From Thermoplasmata archaeon (GTDB taxonomy: Archaea > Thermoplasmatota > Thermoplasmata > Thermoplasmatales > Thermoplasmataceae), in NCBI GenBank assembly GCA_021817455.1, contig JAKAUW010000046.1, positions 1-55,784 on the forward strand: 55,784 nucleotides of DNA, written 5' to 3'. The position numbers and the translations under genes were made by a program. This document shows, in pieces, positions 15,639 to 23,962 of the stretch. The notes under the pieces are model-generated. The model did not search any database. It was not told the origin of the DNA and saw only the letters and a program-made list of their open reading frames with translations. How positions within the stretch are numbered: the first letter of the stretch is position 1; every line of letters starts with the position of its first letter.

Positions 15639-16601
15639 TCAGTCCTGAAAATCCTTGAGAGACACCACTTCAGTGATTATTGGGTTGCATTCATGGGCCT
15701 CATTTGCAACATCGGCAAGAGTCCTCATGAATATCTGGATCTGCTCCCTGGGCATTGCAACAGTGAGTGTGGCATTTTCCTGGTTTATGGTTCCGTAATA
15801 GCCTAAGATAACAACATACTGCTTTGCAAGGGCCCTTACAAGTGAGAGAATGAATTGGTTGTTTGACTTGAATGCGAAGACTTTTTCCGTAGGCCTTGAT
15901 ACTTCCACAGGAGCAAGAATTTCTGGGACTTTGCTGTATTTGGACAGGGCAACTGCCTTAACGCCGCCTTCAACGAAATTGGCAAGCGTGAAGAAGAATT
16001 CATCTTCCCCGGAAACAGTGAGATCAGGCGGAGTATTCTTGTTAAATTCCATGGTTACAAAGACAAGCTCCTCCTCCATGCCGGGGATAAGAAATGCACT
16101 GCCCCGCCCATCGAATGGCCTGTAGTATTCTATCCTGAAATCAGGTCTTTCCTTCTGCACCCTGAGCAGGACCCTGGAATAGAATTCAAGTTCCGAATGG
16201 TTTATGAGAAGGCGTCCGTAATTTCTTCCTTTCCTGATGTACATCTGGTCAACTATTGCAGTCTTGAACATGGACATTGCAGTCTGCATGGGACCCCCAT
16301 ACTGCCCCTTCAGCTGGTCCATTCTTCTCCTCACCTGCCACAATCCATCCTGTAGCTTGGCACCTACCCTGTTCAGGAATATCTTCTTTTCCGGGTCATT
16401 TTCGGAGCCCTCCGGCAGGAAAAGATTCAGGAACATCTGCCCGTCAATGAAAACTGCGCTTTCCGGCGCCATGAATGTGGATGCCCATATGAAGCGTGAA
16501 TCCGGTTCGCTGATGCCTGGCCTTGACATGAGAACTTCGAAGTCAAGCAATTCATGAATCTTTTTCAGCCCCTTGAAGGCATGGCAGTTTTTCTTGTCCA
16601 T
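15639..16601 (-). CDS. Unrecognised soluble protein, intact paralogue A
   Basis: About 320 residues from the ATG at 16601 (GGAG 6-10 bp upstream; a GTG at 16613 is also possible). No family recognised. Notable segments: FIWASTFMAPESAVFIDGQM, LFLPEGSEND, the strongly conserved NRVGAKLQDGLWQVRRRM, and a C-terminal part with GGVKAVALSKYSKVPEILAP and FAFKSNNQFILSLVRALAKQ. Mixed alpha/beta, no membrane helix and no catalytic motif evident. The adjacent gene pair at 16678-17648 is a clear paralogue, so the two arose by tandem duplication. Function unknown. Confidence 0.75.
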   Translation of the reverse strand: MDKKNCHAFKGLKKIHELLDFEVLMSRPGISEPDSRFIWASTFMAPESAVFIDGQMFLNLFLPEGSENDPEKKIFLNRVGAKLQDGLWQVRRRMDQLKGQYGGPMQTAMSMFKTAIVDQMYIRKGRNYGRLLINHSELEFYSRVLLRVQKERPDFRIEYYRPFDGRGSAFLIPGMEEELVFVTMEFNKNTPPDLTVSGEDEFFFTLANFVEGGVKAVALSKYSKVPEILAPVEVSRPTEKVFAFKSNNQFILSLVRALAKQYVVILGYYGTINQENATLTVAMPREQIQIFMRTLADVANEAHECNPIITEVVSLKDFQD

Positions 16602-16677
16602 TGAGGTCTCCACGAATAAACATGAGGTTAATTACTTTTGCACAGGCTCATTCAGAAACCTGTATCATGCGCTCTGG

Positions 16678-17328
16678 TTACTCTTCCATTACATACTCCA
16701 TTTGGTAATCTGTGACTTCAAGCAATTTTAAATCCCATTTTGTGAAATCTGTCATAATTCCCTTCAGCAGCCTCATCAGTGCTGAAGTCTGCTGAACTGG
16801 CACAGGGGTGACCAGCCTGATGGCATCCGGGTACGCTATCCCGTAGAGACAATACAGCACTATGAAATCAGTTGCAAGCCTGGACACCAGCTGTGTTATG
16901 ACTTCGTTTTTAGCCCAGAAAGCTGTCACTTTGCCTGAAAATTCCGAAACATCACTGGTTTCCAGAATCTCCGGAACCGGGTGATCCCCAGCGAGTGCCA
17001 TTCCCTTGACTCCACGCTCATCAAGGAAGTCCGAGAGTATGAATGGCATTTCATGAGTTGGATTGGGTAGATCGGTATTCCCGACTGGCCTTGAAACCTG
17101 AAGAGTCACCATTGCAACCTTGTCCCTGGAATTTATCCAGTCATAGATTTTGGAGTGTCGATCCAACTTGCACATGTATTCCACCCTGTACCCGTCAGCA
17201 ACGTCTGAATAGGTCACAATCAAGGATGAAATGTCCATGAGATCCTTTGAATTGAACGTGAAATGGGCGTTATACCTGCCCCTGTGGATGTAAGAGTAAT
17301 TCACCATGAGGCTCCTGAAGGTGCTCAC
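16678..17328 (-). CDS. Split paralogue B, C-terminal part
   Basis: A 216-residue frame starting at GTG 17328, overlapping the stop of the N-terminal part as GTGA. It corresponds to paralogue A from about residue 115 onward: YIHRGRYN matches A's YIRKGRN, ERGVKGMALAGDHPVPEILE matches GGVKAVALSKYSKVPEILAP, and the ends align to the last residues. It may be the second half of one gene broken by loss of a G in a G-run, a coupled second subunit, or the product of a -1 frameshift on that run. Confidence 0.65.
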   Translation of the reverse strand: MSTFRSLMVNYSYIHRGRYNAHFTFNSKDLMDISSLIVTYSDVADGYRVEYMCKLDRHSKIYDWINSRDKVAMVTLQVSRPVGNTDLPNPTHEMPFILSDFLDERGVKGMALAGDHPVPEILETSDVSEFSGKVTAFWAKNEVITQLVSRLATDFIVLYCLYGIAYPDAIRLVTPVPVQQTSALMRLLKGIMTDFTKWDLKLLEVTDYQMEYVMEE

Positions 17329-17648
17329 CCCCAGATGGAGCGCCCGTATACGTCACTGAGCTCTGACAGGTTCCTCCTTACCTGCCACAGGCCATCCTGG
17401 AGCCTTGCACCAACCCTGTTGAAGAAGAGATTCTCATCCTTCTGGTATTCTGACCCTTCGGGCAGGAATAGGATAATCGAAACGTTGCTGTGAATGAAAT
17501 TGATTCCGACCGGAGCCCTGAAAGTGGTGGCCCACATGAAATTGGAATCTGCCTCCCTGATTCCTGATGTGGAAATCATGAGTTCATAATACATGATGCC
17601 AGAGATCTTGTCTAGAATTTCGGAGGCTAATGAGATATTTTTTCCCAT
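17325..17648 (-). CDS. Split paralogue B, N-terminal part
   Basis: A 107-residue frame that matches the first third of paralogue A: GIREADSNFMWATTFRAP against GISEPDSRFIWASTFMAP, LFLPEGSE identical, and NRVGARLQDGLWQVRRNL nearly identical. It stops right after YGRSIWG at a TGA that follows a run of five G. One more G would continue the frame straight into the C-terminal part and give about 323 residues, the size of paralogue A. No function recognised. Confidence 0.65.
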   Translation of the reverse strand: MGKNISLASEILDKISGIMYYELMISTSGIREADSNFMWATTFRAPVGINFIHSNVSIILFLPEGSEYQKDENLFFNRVGARLQDGLWQVRRNLSELSDVYGRSIWG

Positions 17649-17785
17649 TACTGCAAGAGATTGACGCGATTACTTAATACTTTTTCGCGTTTCATGACTG
17701 GGAAATAATGATTGGGAAGCCATTCTGCAGCGTTTTCCCCTATGATTTCTCAGGAAATTATTTCATGATAGCGGGAAAATTGGAT

Positions 17786-19786
17786 TTACCACAAACCTAT
17801 CTTTTTCCTTCCGCCATTATGACTATCTGGTGCAGTTCCATTGGAAAAAGCACTTTCGAAATCCGGATGGTTGTATACCGGAACAGTTGCCCTGAACCTG
17901 TTTGGCGAATGCGGATCGATGGAGATGAGCATTTTGGTATGCTCATCCTTCTGGTTTGACTTCCAGATCTGAGCCCACGAGACAAAGAATCTCTGTTCCG
18001 GAGTGAGGCCATCGATTTCTGTTCTCATGTCTGGATTCTTTTCAAGGTGTTTCTGCAGTGCCTCATATGCAATGCTCACTCCCCCGAGATCTGCAATGTT
18101 CTCTCCAAGCGTCAGGTTACCGTTTACCCTGAATCCCGGTAATACTTCTAGTGAAGAATACAGGTCAACCAGTTCCCCTGCCCTATCCAGGAAGTTTCTC
18201 CTGTCTTCCTCAGTCCACCAGTCATTGAGGTTCCCCTGGAGGTCATACCTTCTCCCCTGGTCATCGTAACCGTGGGTTATCTCATGTGAGATTACTGCGC
18301 CAATGGCTCCATAATTCACCGCATCGTCCATTTCAGGATCAAAAAACGGTGGCTGCAGTATACCCGCAGGAAATACTATTTCATTGTCCGGCGGTGAAAA
18401 ATAAGCATTTACTGTGGGTGGTGTCATGTACCACTCATTCCTGTCAACCTTTCCCCCAATCCTGCCCAGGGTCCTCTTAATCTCGAATTCAACGGCCCTC
18501 CTGATATTCCCTGCAAGATCATCCGCACGGATTTCAACAGGGGAGTAATCCCTGAATACTGGGGGATGGCCGATCTTTTGCCTGAATCTCTCAAACTTCC
18601 TGAGAGCGTGCTCCTTTGTTGCCTCACCCATCCATGGGAGGCCTTTGAGCCTTTCCATGAATACCTGCCTGATATCATTGATCAGGAACTCCATCCTCTT
18701 CCTTGACTCCTCACCGAAATGCCTCTTGACATAGAGTTCGCCCAGGGCTTCCCCCAGGAACTGGTCCACGGTGTGCACTGCCTTCTTCCATCTTGGCTCA
18801 GGAACTTCCTGACCCCTCAGCTTCCTGTTATACATGTCGAAATGTTCTTCTTCCAGTTCCGAAAAGAGGTAAGGGGAGGATGAATTGACAATGACCCAGT
18901 GAAAATACTGCTTTAGAAGCGGTAAGTTGCTTTCCGTGAAAATGGAGTCTACATAGTCGAAATATTCAGGCTGGCCAATGATCAGGTGTTCCATTTTAGG
19001 AAGAGATAACTCTGTAAGGTATCTCCCAAGGTCCAGGTTGGGGTATTTCCCGTCAAGAGCCCATAATGGGAAAGGATTGTAGTTCTTCTCTGCGTCCCTG
19101 AGATCGGCGGGTGTTCTGCTGTTTTTAGCCATTTCTGTTTCTAGGGCGAGGATCTTCGATGAGATTTCCCGGGCTACACCACTGTCCTGGCCAAGTATCC
19201 TGTAAACGCGTTCTATGTGGCCTGCATAATATTCCCTGATCTCTTTGTAGTTGCCGGAAAGGTAGTAATCCCTGTTGGGTAGGCCCAGGCCACCCTGGGA
19301 CAGGTAGAAGGCATAAACTTCACTGTTCTTCTTGTCCGGATTGGAGTATGGCCTGAAAATTGCCCCGAGGCCTGACAGGTGGAGCTGGGAGAGGAAATTC
19401 CTGAGTTCGCTTATGTTGGAAACTCTTTCCAGCCCGTTCAGGAGGGGTTCAATGGGTGAAAGTCGGGCATCCTCTATTGAATCGGTGTCCATGGCAGCCC
19501 TGTATAACCTCCCTAACTGAGATGCAGTCCCGGAAGTGCTCTTCTCAGATATTTCCCCGCATTCTTTCAATATCTGCCAGAGGTCTTCCAGGTTTCTTTC
19601 CCTGAGTTCTTCGAAGGATCCCCAGTAGGACTTGTCTGAAGGGACCGGATTGTTTGCAACCCAGGTTCCTGCAGCATATTTGTAGAAGTCTGTGAGAGGA
19701 TCGGCAGAGGTGTCCATGTGCTCTACTGAAAACCTGTATTTTCCTCTGGAACCGTTACTGTTGCCTTTTGCCTCTCCACTGTTCAT
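17786..19786 (-). CDS. M13-family zinc metallopeptidase (PepO/neprilysin type)
   Basis: A 666-residue M13 peptidase of full family length. The C-terminal catalytic part has the zinc motif HEITH in AVISHEITHGYDDQGRRYD and the third ligand in GENIADLGGVSIAYEAL. The substrate motif is NAYFSP in place of the usual NAYYSP. The N-terminal domain begins with DPLTDFYKYAAGTWVANNPV. There is no signal peptide or membrane anchor, so it is probably a cytosolic oligopeptidase like bacterial PepO. A TATA-like box lies 25 bp before the ATG. It fits a peptide-degrading lifestyle with tricorn and the S9 peptidase. Confidence 0.92.
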   Translation of the reverse strand: MNSGEAKGNSNGSRGKYRFSVEHMDTSADPLTDFYKYAAGTWVANNPVPSDKSYWGSFEELRERNLEDLWQILKECGEISEKSTSGTASQLGRLYRAAMDTDSIEDARLSPIEPLLNGLERVSNISELRNFLSQLHLSGLGAIFRPYSNPDKKNSEVYAFYLSQGGLGLPNRDYYLSGNYKEIREYYAGHIERVYRILGQDSGVAREISSKILALETEMAKNSRTPADLRDAEKNYNPFPLWALDGKYPNLDLGRYLTELSLPKMEHLIIGQPEYFDYVDSIFTESNLPLLKQYFHWVIVNSSSPYLFSELEEEHFDMYNRKLRGQEVPEPRWKKAVHTVDQFLGEALGELYVKRHFGEESRKRMEFLINDIRQVFMERLKGLPWMGEATKEHALRKFERFRQKIGHPPVFRDYSPVEIRADDLAGNIRRAVEFEIKRTLGRIGGKVDRNEWYMTPPTVNAYFSPPDNEIVFPAGILQPPFFDPEMDDAVNYGAIGAVISHEITHGYDDQGRRYDLQGNLNDWWTEEDRRNFLDRAGELVDLYSSLEVLPGFRVNGNLTLGENIADLGGVSIAYEALQKHLEKNPDMRTEIDGLTPEQRFFVSWAQIWKSNQKDEHTKMLISIDPHSPNRFRATVPVYNHPDFESAFSNGTAPDSHNGGRKKIGLW

Positions 19787-19806
19787 TTTTCTAGAATTTC
19801 TGATAC

Positions 19807-19815
19807 AATATAAAC
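19807..19815 (-). promoter_or_regulatory. TATA-like box of the M13 peptidase gene
   Basis: GTTTATATT on the minus strand is centred 25 bp before the ATG at 19786, consistent with a leaderless transcript. Confidence 0.45.
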
Positions 19816-19874
19816 TGAACCTTTATGGGTTTGCATGAATTTTTATGCCAGATGCCATTTTTCCATTGAAATAG

Positions 19875-21110
19875 CTATTTCCACCTGATCTGTTTTCCTT
19901 TTGACAGTTCAAGGGCAACCAGTATTAGGGCAGCAAGCACGGCAGTCAGTGCGGCATAAAGGTATGAATAGAATTGTCCGAGCACAAAGAGGAACCCCAT
20001 GACAATATTGGAGACGAAAAGCCCTATTGCCCGGCTGGAACTTAGCCATGACATCCATGACGATACCTGCCTGGTCTTTGCAAGGAATGCTGTCAGGACC
20101 GGTTCGAATGTTTCAACAGATCCAGTTGAGAAGCCCAGCAGGGCAGCACCAACGTAGAATACATACAGATCTGCGCCCATGAGGTAAGAAAGCCCGATGA
20201 TCATTGATGCTATGCCTGCCATCCCGTATCCCAGGGCCCAGAGTGTCCTCAGCGGTTTCCTGCCCCTTAGTGAACCAAGGGTAAACCCTGCCAAGGCAGA
20301 GATACCCAGATAAATGCCGAAGGCAAGAATTCCGAAAACATAGCTTCCATTGCTTTCAGCAATCGTGACTATGGGGAACCCCAGCGCGTAATAGCTGAAG
20401 CCGAAGAGCGTGGCGGAAAGAAGGATCATCCTGAAGGCAAACGAATTGCTCTGATCCTTAGTATTCGCCTCTTCGCTCCCTTCTTCGTCCACCTCTTCCT
20501 CCTGTAATTTCCTGAAGGTTTCATGCTGCTTTGTCCCTGCGAGAACAAGCATAAGGGAAGATACCAGGATGGGGGCCGCCGTAACCAGAATTATATCGTC
20601 AAGCGGTGTGCCCAGCATTACAAGTATTATTGCATAGGAGACTGCTATTAGGCCGCCGCCTACATCCAGGGCATGAAAGAAACCGAAAATCTTGGGCTGG
20701 AATTTCCTGTTTGAGACCTCCACCATCCAGGCCCTTCTAACGGGAGACCTGAAGTACCTTGCCCACCAGCCCGCAATAAAAAGGGCCCCGAGGATGTAAA
20801 TATTGTGGAAAAGTACGCTCACAGACATCAGGGGTATGAGCAGATTCCCAAGAAGAGCCATGGGTTTCTTCCCGAACCTTTCACCAAGCTTTCCCCCAAG
20901 GATTGAAAACACGGAACCAAGACCGTAGCTCAGTGCAAGGAGAATCCCGTACACATAGGGAGGCTCTTTCAGGTATAGTATGATGAGAAGGGGAAAGATT
21001 GCTGTTACCGCCTGATAACCCATGTCAGCGAAGAAAGCTGAAAGGGATAAGAAAAGGACGTTTCTGTTGAGCCATGCGCTTCCCGTGTCTTCCCTGGCCC
21101 CTGGTTCCAT
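19875..21110 (-). CDS. MFS transporter
   Basis: A 411-residue protein with about 12 membrane helices in two halves. The loop between helices 2 and 3 reads GGKLGERFGKKPMALLGN, the classical MFS motif. The central cytoplasmic loop is very acidic (EEEVDEEGSEEANTKDQS). Substrate not inferable; drug or metabolite efflux or sugar/acid uptake are all possible. A TATA-like TTAAAAGG is centred 26 bp before the ATG, so it is transcribed on its own, after the methyltransferase/PdxA/epimerase group on the same strand. Confidence 0.88.
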   Translation of the reverse strand: MEPGAREDTGSAWLNRNVLFLSLSAFFADMGYQAVTAIFPLLIILYLKEPPYVYGILLALSYGLGSVFSILGGKLGERFGKKPMALLGNLLIPLMSVSVLFHNIYILGALFIAGWWARYFRSPVRRAWMVEVSNRKFQPKIFGFFHALDVGGGLIAVSYAIILVMLGTPLDDIILVTAAPILVSSLMLVLAGTKQHETFRKLQEEEVDEEGSEEANTKDQSNSFAFRMILLSATLFGFSYYALGFPIVTIAESNGSYVFGILAFGIYLGISALAGFTLGSLRGRKPLRTLWALGYGMAGIASMIIGLSYLMGADLYVFYVGAALLGFSTGSVETFEPVLTAFLAKTRQVSSWMSWLSSSRAIGLFVSNIVMGFLFVLGQFYSYLYAALTAVLAALILVALELSKGKQIRWK

Positions 21111-21130
21111 ACAACAAGGTTAGGAGTTTG

Positions 21131-21140
21131 CCCTTTTAAC
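21131..21140 (-). promoter_or_regulatory. TATA-like box of the MFS gene at 19875-21110
   Basis: GTTAAAAGGG on the minus strand is centred about 26 bp before the ATG at 21110. Confidence 0.4.
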
Positions 21141-21156
21141 ATTTTTCCTGAAGTGG

Positions 21157-21927
21157 TCATCCCCATTTGTGTGGAATGCCAAGAAACAGCCTGGTTTCGT
21201 ATCTGAGGGCAACTTGACCATCATGTGAATGCCTTGAAAACGCATCGGATATGGCCTGAAGCATCTCCCCATACCTGATGTCACCAGGTTTCAGGGCGTA
21301 TGAGGCTGAGAAATACCTTCCTTTCACTCCTTCAAGGTCGAGTTCCTGGGCATTTTCCAGCGTAAAAACCTTTACCTTGCCGCCAAAAAATGAATCAATT
21401 GTTTTTCTATCCAGTGCAAGGCTGCCGGACTGATGATATCCGTTGCTGTAAGTTCTGCAGATGCTTTCATAGTCGGAATTGAAATCGTTGCTGGACTCAA
21501 TGCGGTCATTCCAGATCAGCGCAACCATGCCTCCCGGTTTCAGTATCCTCATGAATTCCTTTCTTGTTTCCTCCGGATCAAACCAGTGGAATGCCTGTCC
21601 TGCGACCACAAGATCCACTGAATGCCCAACCAGGCCCGTTTTTTCAGCTGTACCTTCCATGATTCTGTGGCTCGGGTATATTTCCAGGTCAACTGAGGCC
21701 TGTAACCTCATTTCCGGGTTTGGTTCAATGCAGACAGCCCTGAAACCGTTCCTGAGAAAAAGCTCTGCCAGCTTTCCGGTCCCTGAGCCTATGTCTGCAA
21801 CTACAGCTCCACTGCCCAGCGCCTTCTCATCCCGGAGGACATCAATTATGCCCTGAGGATACTGCGGCCTGCTCCTGGAGTAATCCGCGGTTTTGCCACT
21901 GAACCTCTCCCCATGATCATGTGCCAT
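21157..21927 (-). CDS. Class I SAM-dependent methyltransferase
   Basis: A 256-residue Rossmann-fold methyltransferase. Motif I is VVADIGSGTGKLAELF with the SAM-binding glycines; the acidic ribose contact follows in AVCIEPNPEMRLQ. Motif IV is DLVVAGQAFHWFDPEE and motif V/VI RILKPGGMVALIWNDR, a pattern common in the Methyltransf_11 group that includes ubiquinone/menaquinone and trans-aconitate methylases. The substrate cannot be told. It is 7 bp downstream of the PdxA-family gene, so they form an operon. Confidence 0.87.
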   Translation of the reverse strand: MAHDHGERFSGKTADYSRSRPQYPQGIIDVLRDEKALGSGAVVADIGSGTGKLAELFLRNGFRAVCIEPNPEMRLQASVDLEIYPSHRIMEGTAEKTGLVGHSVDLVVAGQAFHWFDPEETRKEFMRILKPGGMVALIWNDRIESSNDFNSDYESICRTYSNGYHQSGSLALDRKTIDSFFGGKVKVFTLENAQELDLEGVKGRYFSASYALKPGDIRYGEMLQAISDAFSRHSHDGQVALRYETRLFLGIPHKWG

Positions 21928-21934
21928 TTGTCTC

Positions 21935-22906
21935 TTACCCCTTCAGGTAATTTTCGCTGTATTTTTGTGAGTAATGAAGGGATTTCTTTATTGCCTCAAC
22001 CATGCCAGTTTCGTCAGCAATCCACTTTCCGGCTATGTCGAATGCAGTGCCATGGTCAACAGAAGTCCTCAGGAAAGGCAGGCCAATATTCATGCTTATT
22101 GTCCGGTGAAAATCATATGTCTTGGCTGCAATGTGCCCCTGATCGTGGTACAAGGACAGCACTATCTGGAATTCACCGTTTGCAGCCCTGTGGAATACAG
22201 AGTCGGCAGGGTAGGGGCCGCTTACACTGTATCTTGACGATTCCTCCCGTATTGCGGGAGACAATATGTCAAGTTCCTCATTGCCCATAAGCCCGTTTTC
22301 ACCGCCGTGGGGATTGAGGGCAGCAACCGCAATCTTCCCATTCTTTATCCCCAGCATCCTTAGTGCATAATCCGATAACCTGATGTATTTCCTGACAAGC
22401 TCTCCGCTGATTGATTCTATGGCTTTCTTCAATGGCATATGCTTGGTTAAGAAGATAATCCTTAGGTTATGGGTCTCAAACACAGTGGTAACCTCTGTTG
22501 ATCCAGTGAGCCCCGCCAGCATTTCAGTATGGTCAACGTATTTGGATCCAGCCTGCATAATGGCCTCCTTGTTTATGGGTGCAGTGCATATTCCTGTTAT
22601 CTGGCCGTCCATTGCAAGCTTCACTGCAGCCTCTATGCTATTAACCGCAATGGCTCCCCCAATTGGGGACACCTTTCCTGGAGTAATATTCCCTGCATCA
22701 GGGTCAATGTCTATGATCTTGAATTTTGAGGCTATTTCACCCCCTATGCCAAGTTTCCCAAGCACATCTTTGAAGTTCCTGCGATTGCCTATGAGCACAA
22801 TATCCCTGCTATTTTCCTGCAGGCTTGAAAGGGACTTTGCCACTATTTCGGGGCCTATTCCCGCCGGGTCTCCGAGCGTTACGCCCACCTTCCAGCTCAT
22901 AGCCAT
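21935..22906 (-). CDS. PdxA-family 4-phosphate dehydrogenase
   Basis: A 323-residue member of the PdxA family, related to isocitrate/isopropylmalate dehydrogenases. The N-terminus GVTLGDPAGIGPEIVAKSL is diagnostic. The three metal-binding histidines appear in KYVDHTEMLAG, LSLYHDQGHIAAK and SVDHGTAFDIAG. Bacterial PdxA oxidises 4-phosphohydroxy-L-threonine for pyridoxal phosphate synthesis; related PdxA2 enzymes oxidise D-threonate or D-erythronate 4-phosphate in sugar-acid catabolism. Archaea usually make PLP by PdxS/PdxT, so a catabolic or other substrate is more likely. Neighbours are a methyltransferase and an epimerase. Confidence 0.88.
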   Translation of the reverse strand: MAMSWKVGVTLGDPAGIGPEIVAKSLSSLQENSRDIVLIGNRRNFKDVLGKLGIGGEIASKFKIIDIDPDAGNITPGKVSPIGGAIAVNSIEAAVKLAMDGQITGICTAPINKEAIMQAGSKYVDHTEMLAGLTGSTEVTTVFETHNLRIIFLTKHMPLKKAIESISGELVRKYIRLSDYALRMLGIKNGKIAVAALNPHGGENGLMGNEELDILSPAIREESSRYSVSGPYPADSVFHRAANGEFQIVLSLYHDQGHIAAKTYDFHRTISMNIGLPFLRTSVDHGTAFDIAGKWIADETGMVEAIKKSLHYSQKYSENYLKG

Positions 22907-22943
22907 GTCAGGATGAATTGGTTATTATAATTCCCGCAGGGCA

Positions 22944-23861
22944 TCAGGAAAAGAGCCTGCCGGAATATTCCTGCGAGTTGGGGGGCTTTTTTCTATACTC
23001 CTTTGCCAGCCTGGCTTCTTTCCCCAACCATTCCTCTGTGAGATGGAACCTGAAACCTCTATCTTCAGCTTTCCTGACGCTGAGAATGAAGTCTGTCACC
23101 GCGGAATAGCGAGAGTCTGATTTATCATGCCCATGGGATATCCTTGGGCTGATTCCAAGAGCTTCAGCGATCTTTGAGACAAGTTCGCTAGCTTTCATGG
23201 CATCAGGTGAAGCCCCGTTGAAAATCCCGTCATTTCTTGTTGTGGCAAGCCATGCAAGCAAGTTTCCAGCGTCCTCCACCCAAACGCAATTCCTCCTACC
23301 CTCCGGTTCCTGGAGGTGGAATTCCTCACCGTTCATGATCCTTGAAACGTGGTCCTGGAACCTCATGGTACTGTCGTCGTACCCAAGGACGTTCGGGAAT
23401 CTTGCTATTGCAAAGGGCATTGGCGAGTTTTCCAGAATGTAGGCCTCAGATTGCTGTTTTCCTTCATGGTATGCCTTTTCAAGCCGCGGCTCCTTGCTTT
23501 CAATTTTGCCCGGATCAAATTCTTCCTCGCTCAGGATTCCACTATTCCCCAGATACACAGCAGCACTGGATATGTAAACGTATTTCCCGATCTTTCCGTC
23601 AAGGGCCTCCAGGGCGTTCTTCACGTCAAGGGACCTGTAGCCAATGGTGTCAATTGCAACGTCGAAATACGAGGTCCTCGAAAGCGCCTCATTCAGGCTG
23701 TCCCTGCTGAACCTGTCCATTGAGATGGTTGAAACCTTGTTTCCAAATTGGTTGGGGGAGTTGCCTGAGGTTGCAAGAGTTACCTCGTTTTCTCCAGAGA
23801 GGAGGCTCCTCACCAGCCTTCTGCCTATGAATCCTGTCCCACCCAGCACCAGTGCCTTCAT
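22944..23861 (-). CDS. NAD-dependent epimerase/dehydratase (extended SDR)
   Basis: A 305-residue extended SDR. The nucleotide motif is VLGGTGFIGRRLVRSLL at the very N-terminus; the catalytic region has YVYISSAAVYLG (Ser) and AYHEGKQQSEAY (Y-x3-K); FAIARFPNVLGYDD and NCVWVEDAGNLLAWL are typical substrate-side segments. Substrate probably a sugar nucleotide or similar, not identifiable. A TATA-like CTTTTAAGG is centred 25 bp before the ATG, so this is the first gene of the unit epimerase-PdxA-methyltransferase. Confidence 0.85.
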   Translation of the reverse strand: MKALVLGGTGFIGRRLVRSLLSGENEVTLATSGNSPNQFGNKVSTISMDRFSRDSLNEALSRTSYFDVAIDTIGYRSLDVKNALEALDGKIGKYVYISSAAVYLGNSGILSEEEFDPGKIESKEPRLEKAYHEGKQQSEAYILENSPMPFAIARFPNVLGYDDSTMRFQDHVSRIMNGEEFHLQEPEGRRNCVWVEDAGNLLAWLATTRNDGIFNGASPDAMKASELVSKIAEALGISPRISHGHDKSDSRYSAVTDFILSVRKAEDRGFRFHLTEEWLGKEARLAKEYRKKPPNSQEYSGRLFS

Positions 23862-23880
23862 ACATATGTATTTCCAATTT

Positions 23881-23890
23881 CCCTTAAAAG
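23881..23890 (-). promoter_or_regulatory. TATA-like box of the epimerase-PdxA-methyltransferase unit
   Basis: CTTTTAAGGG on the minus strand is centred 25 bp before the ATG at 23861. Confidence 0.45.
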
Positions 23891-23962
23891 CGTGTTGTTG
23901 GCAGGATTACAAAGTTTCATTTATTGAACTGGAATGAACTGGAAAATTCAGACCTGGCAAAT

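Noticed and set aside
15564-15806. A plus-strand frame of about 80 codons starting at 15564
   Set aside because: Most of it lies opposite the well-supported paralogue A coding region and the rest has no recognisable features.
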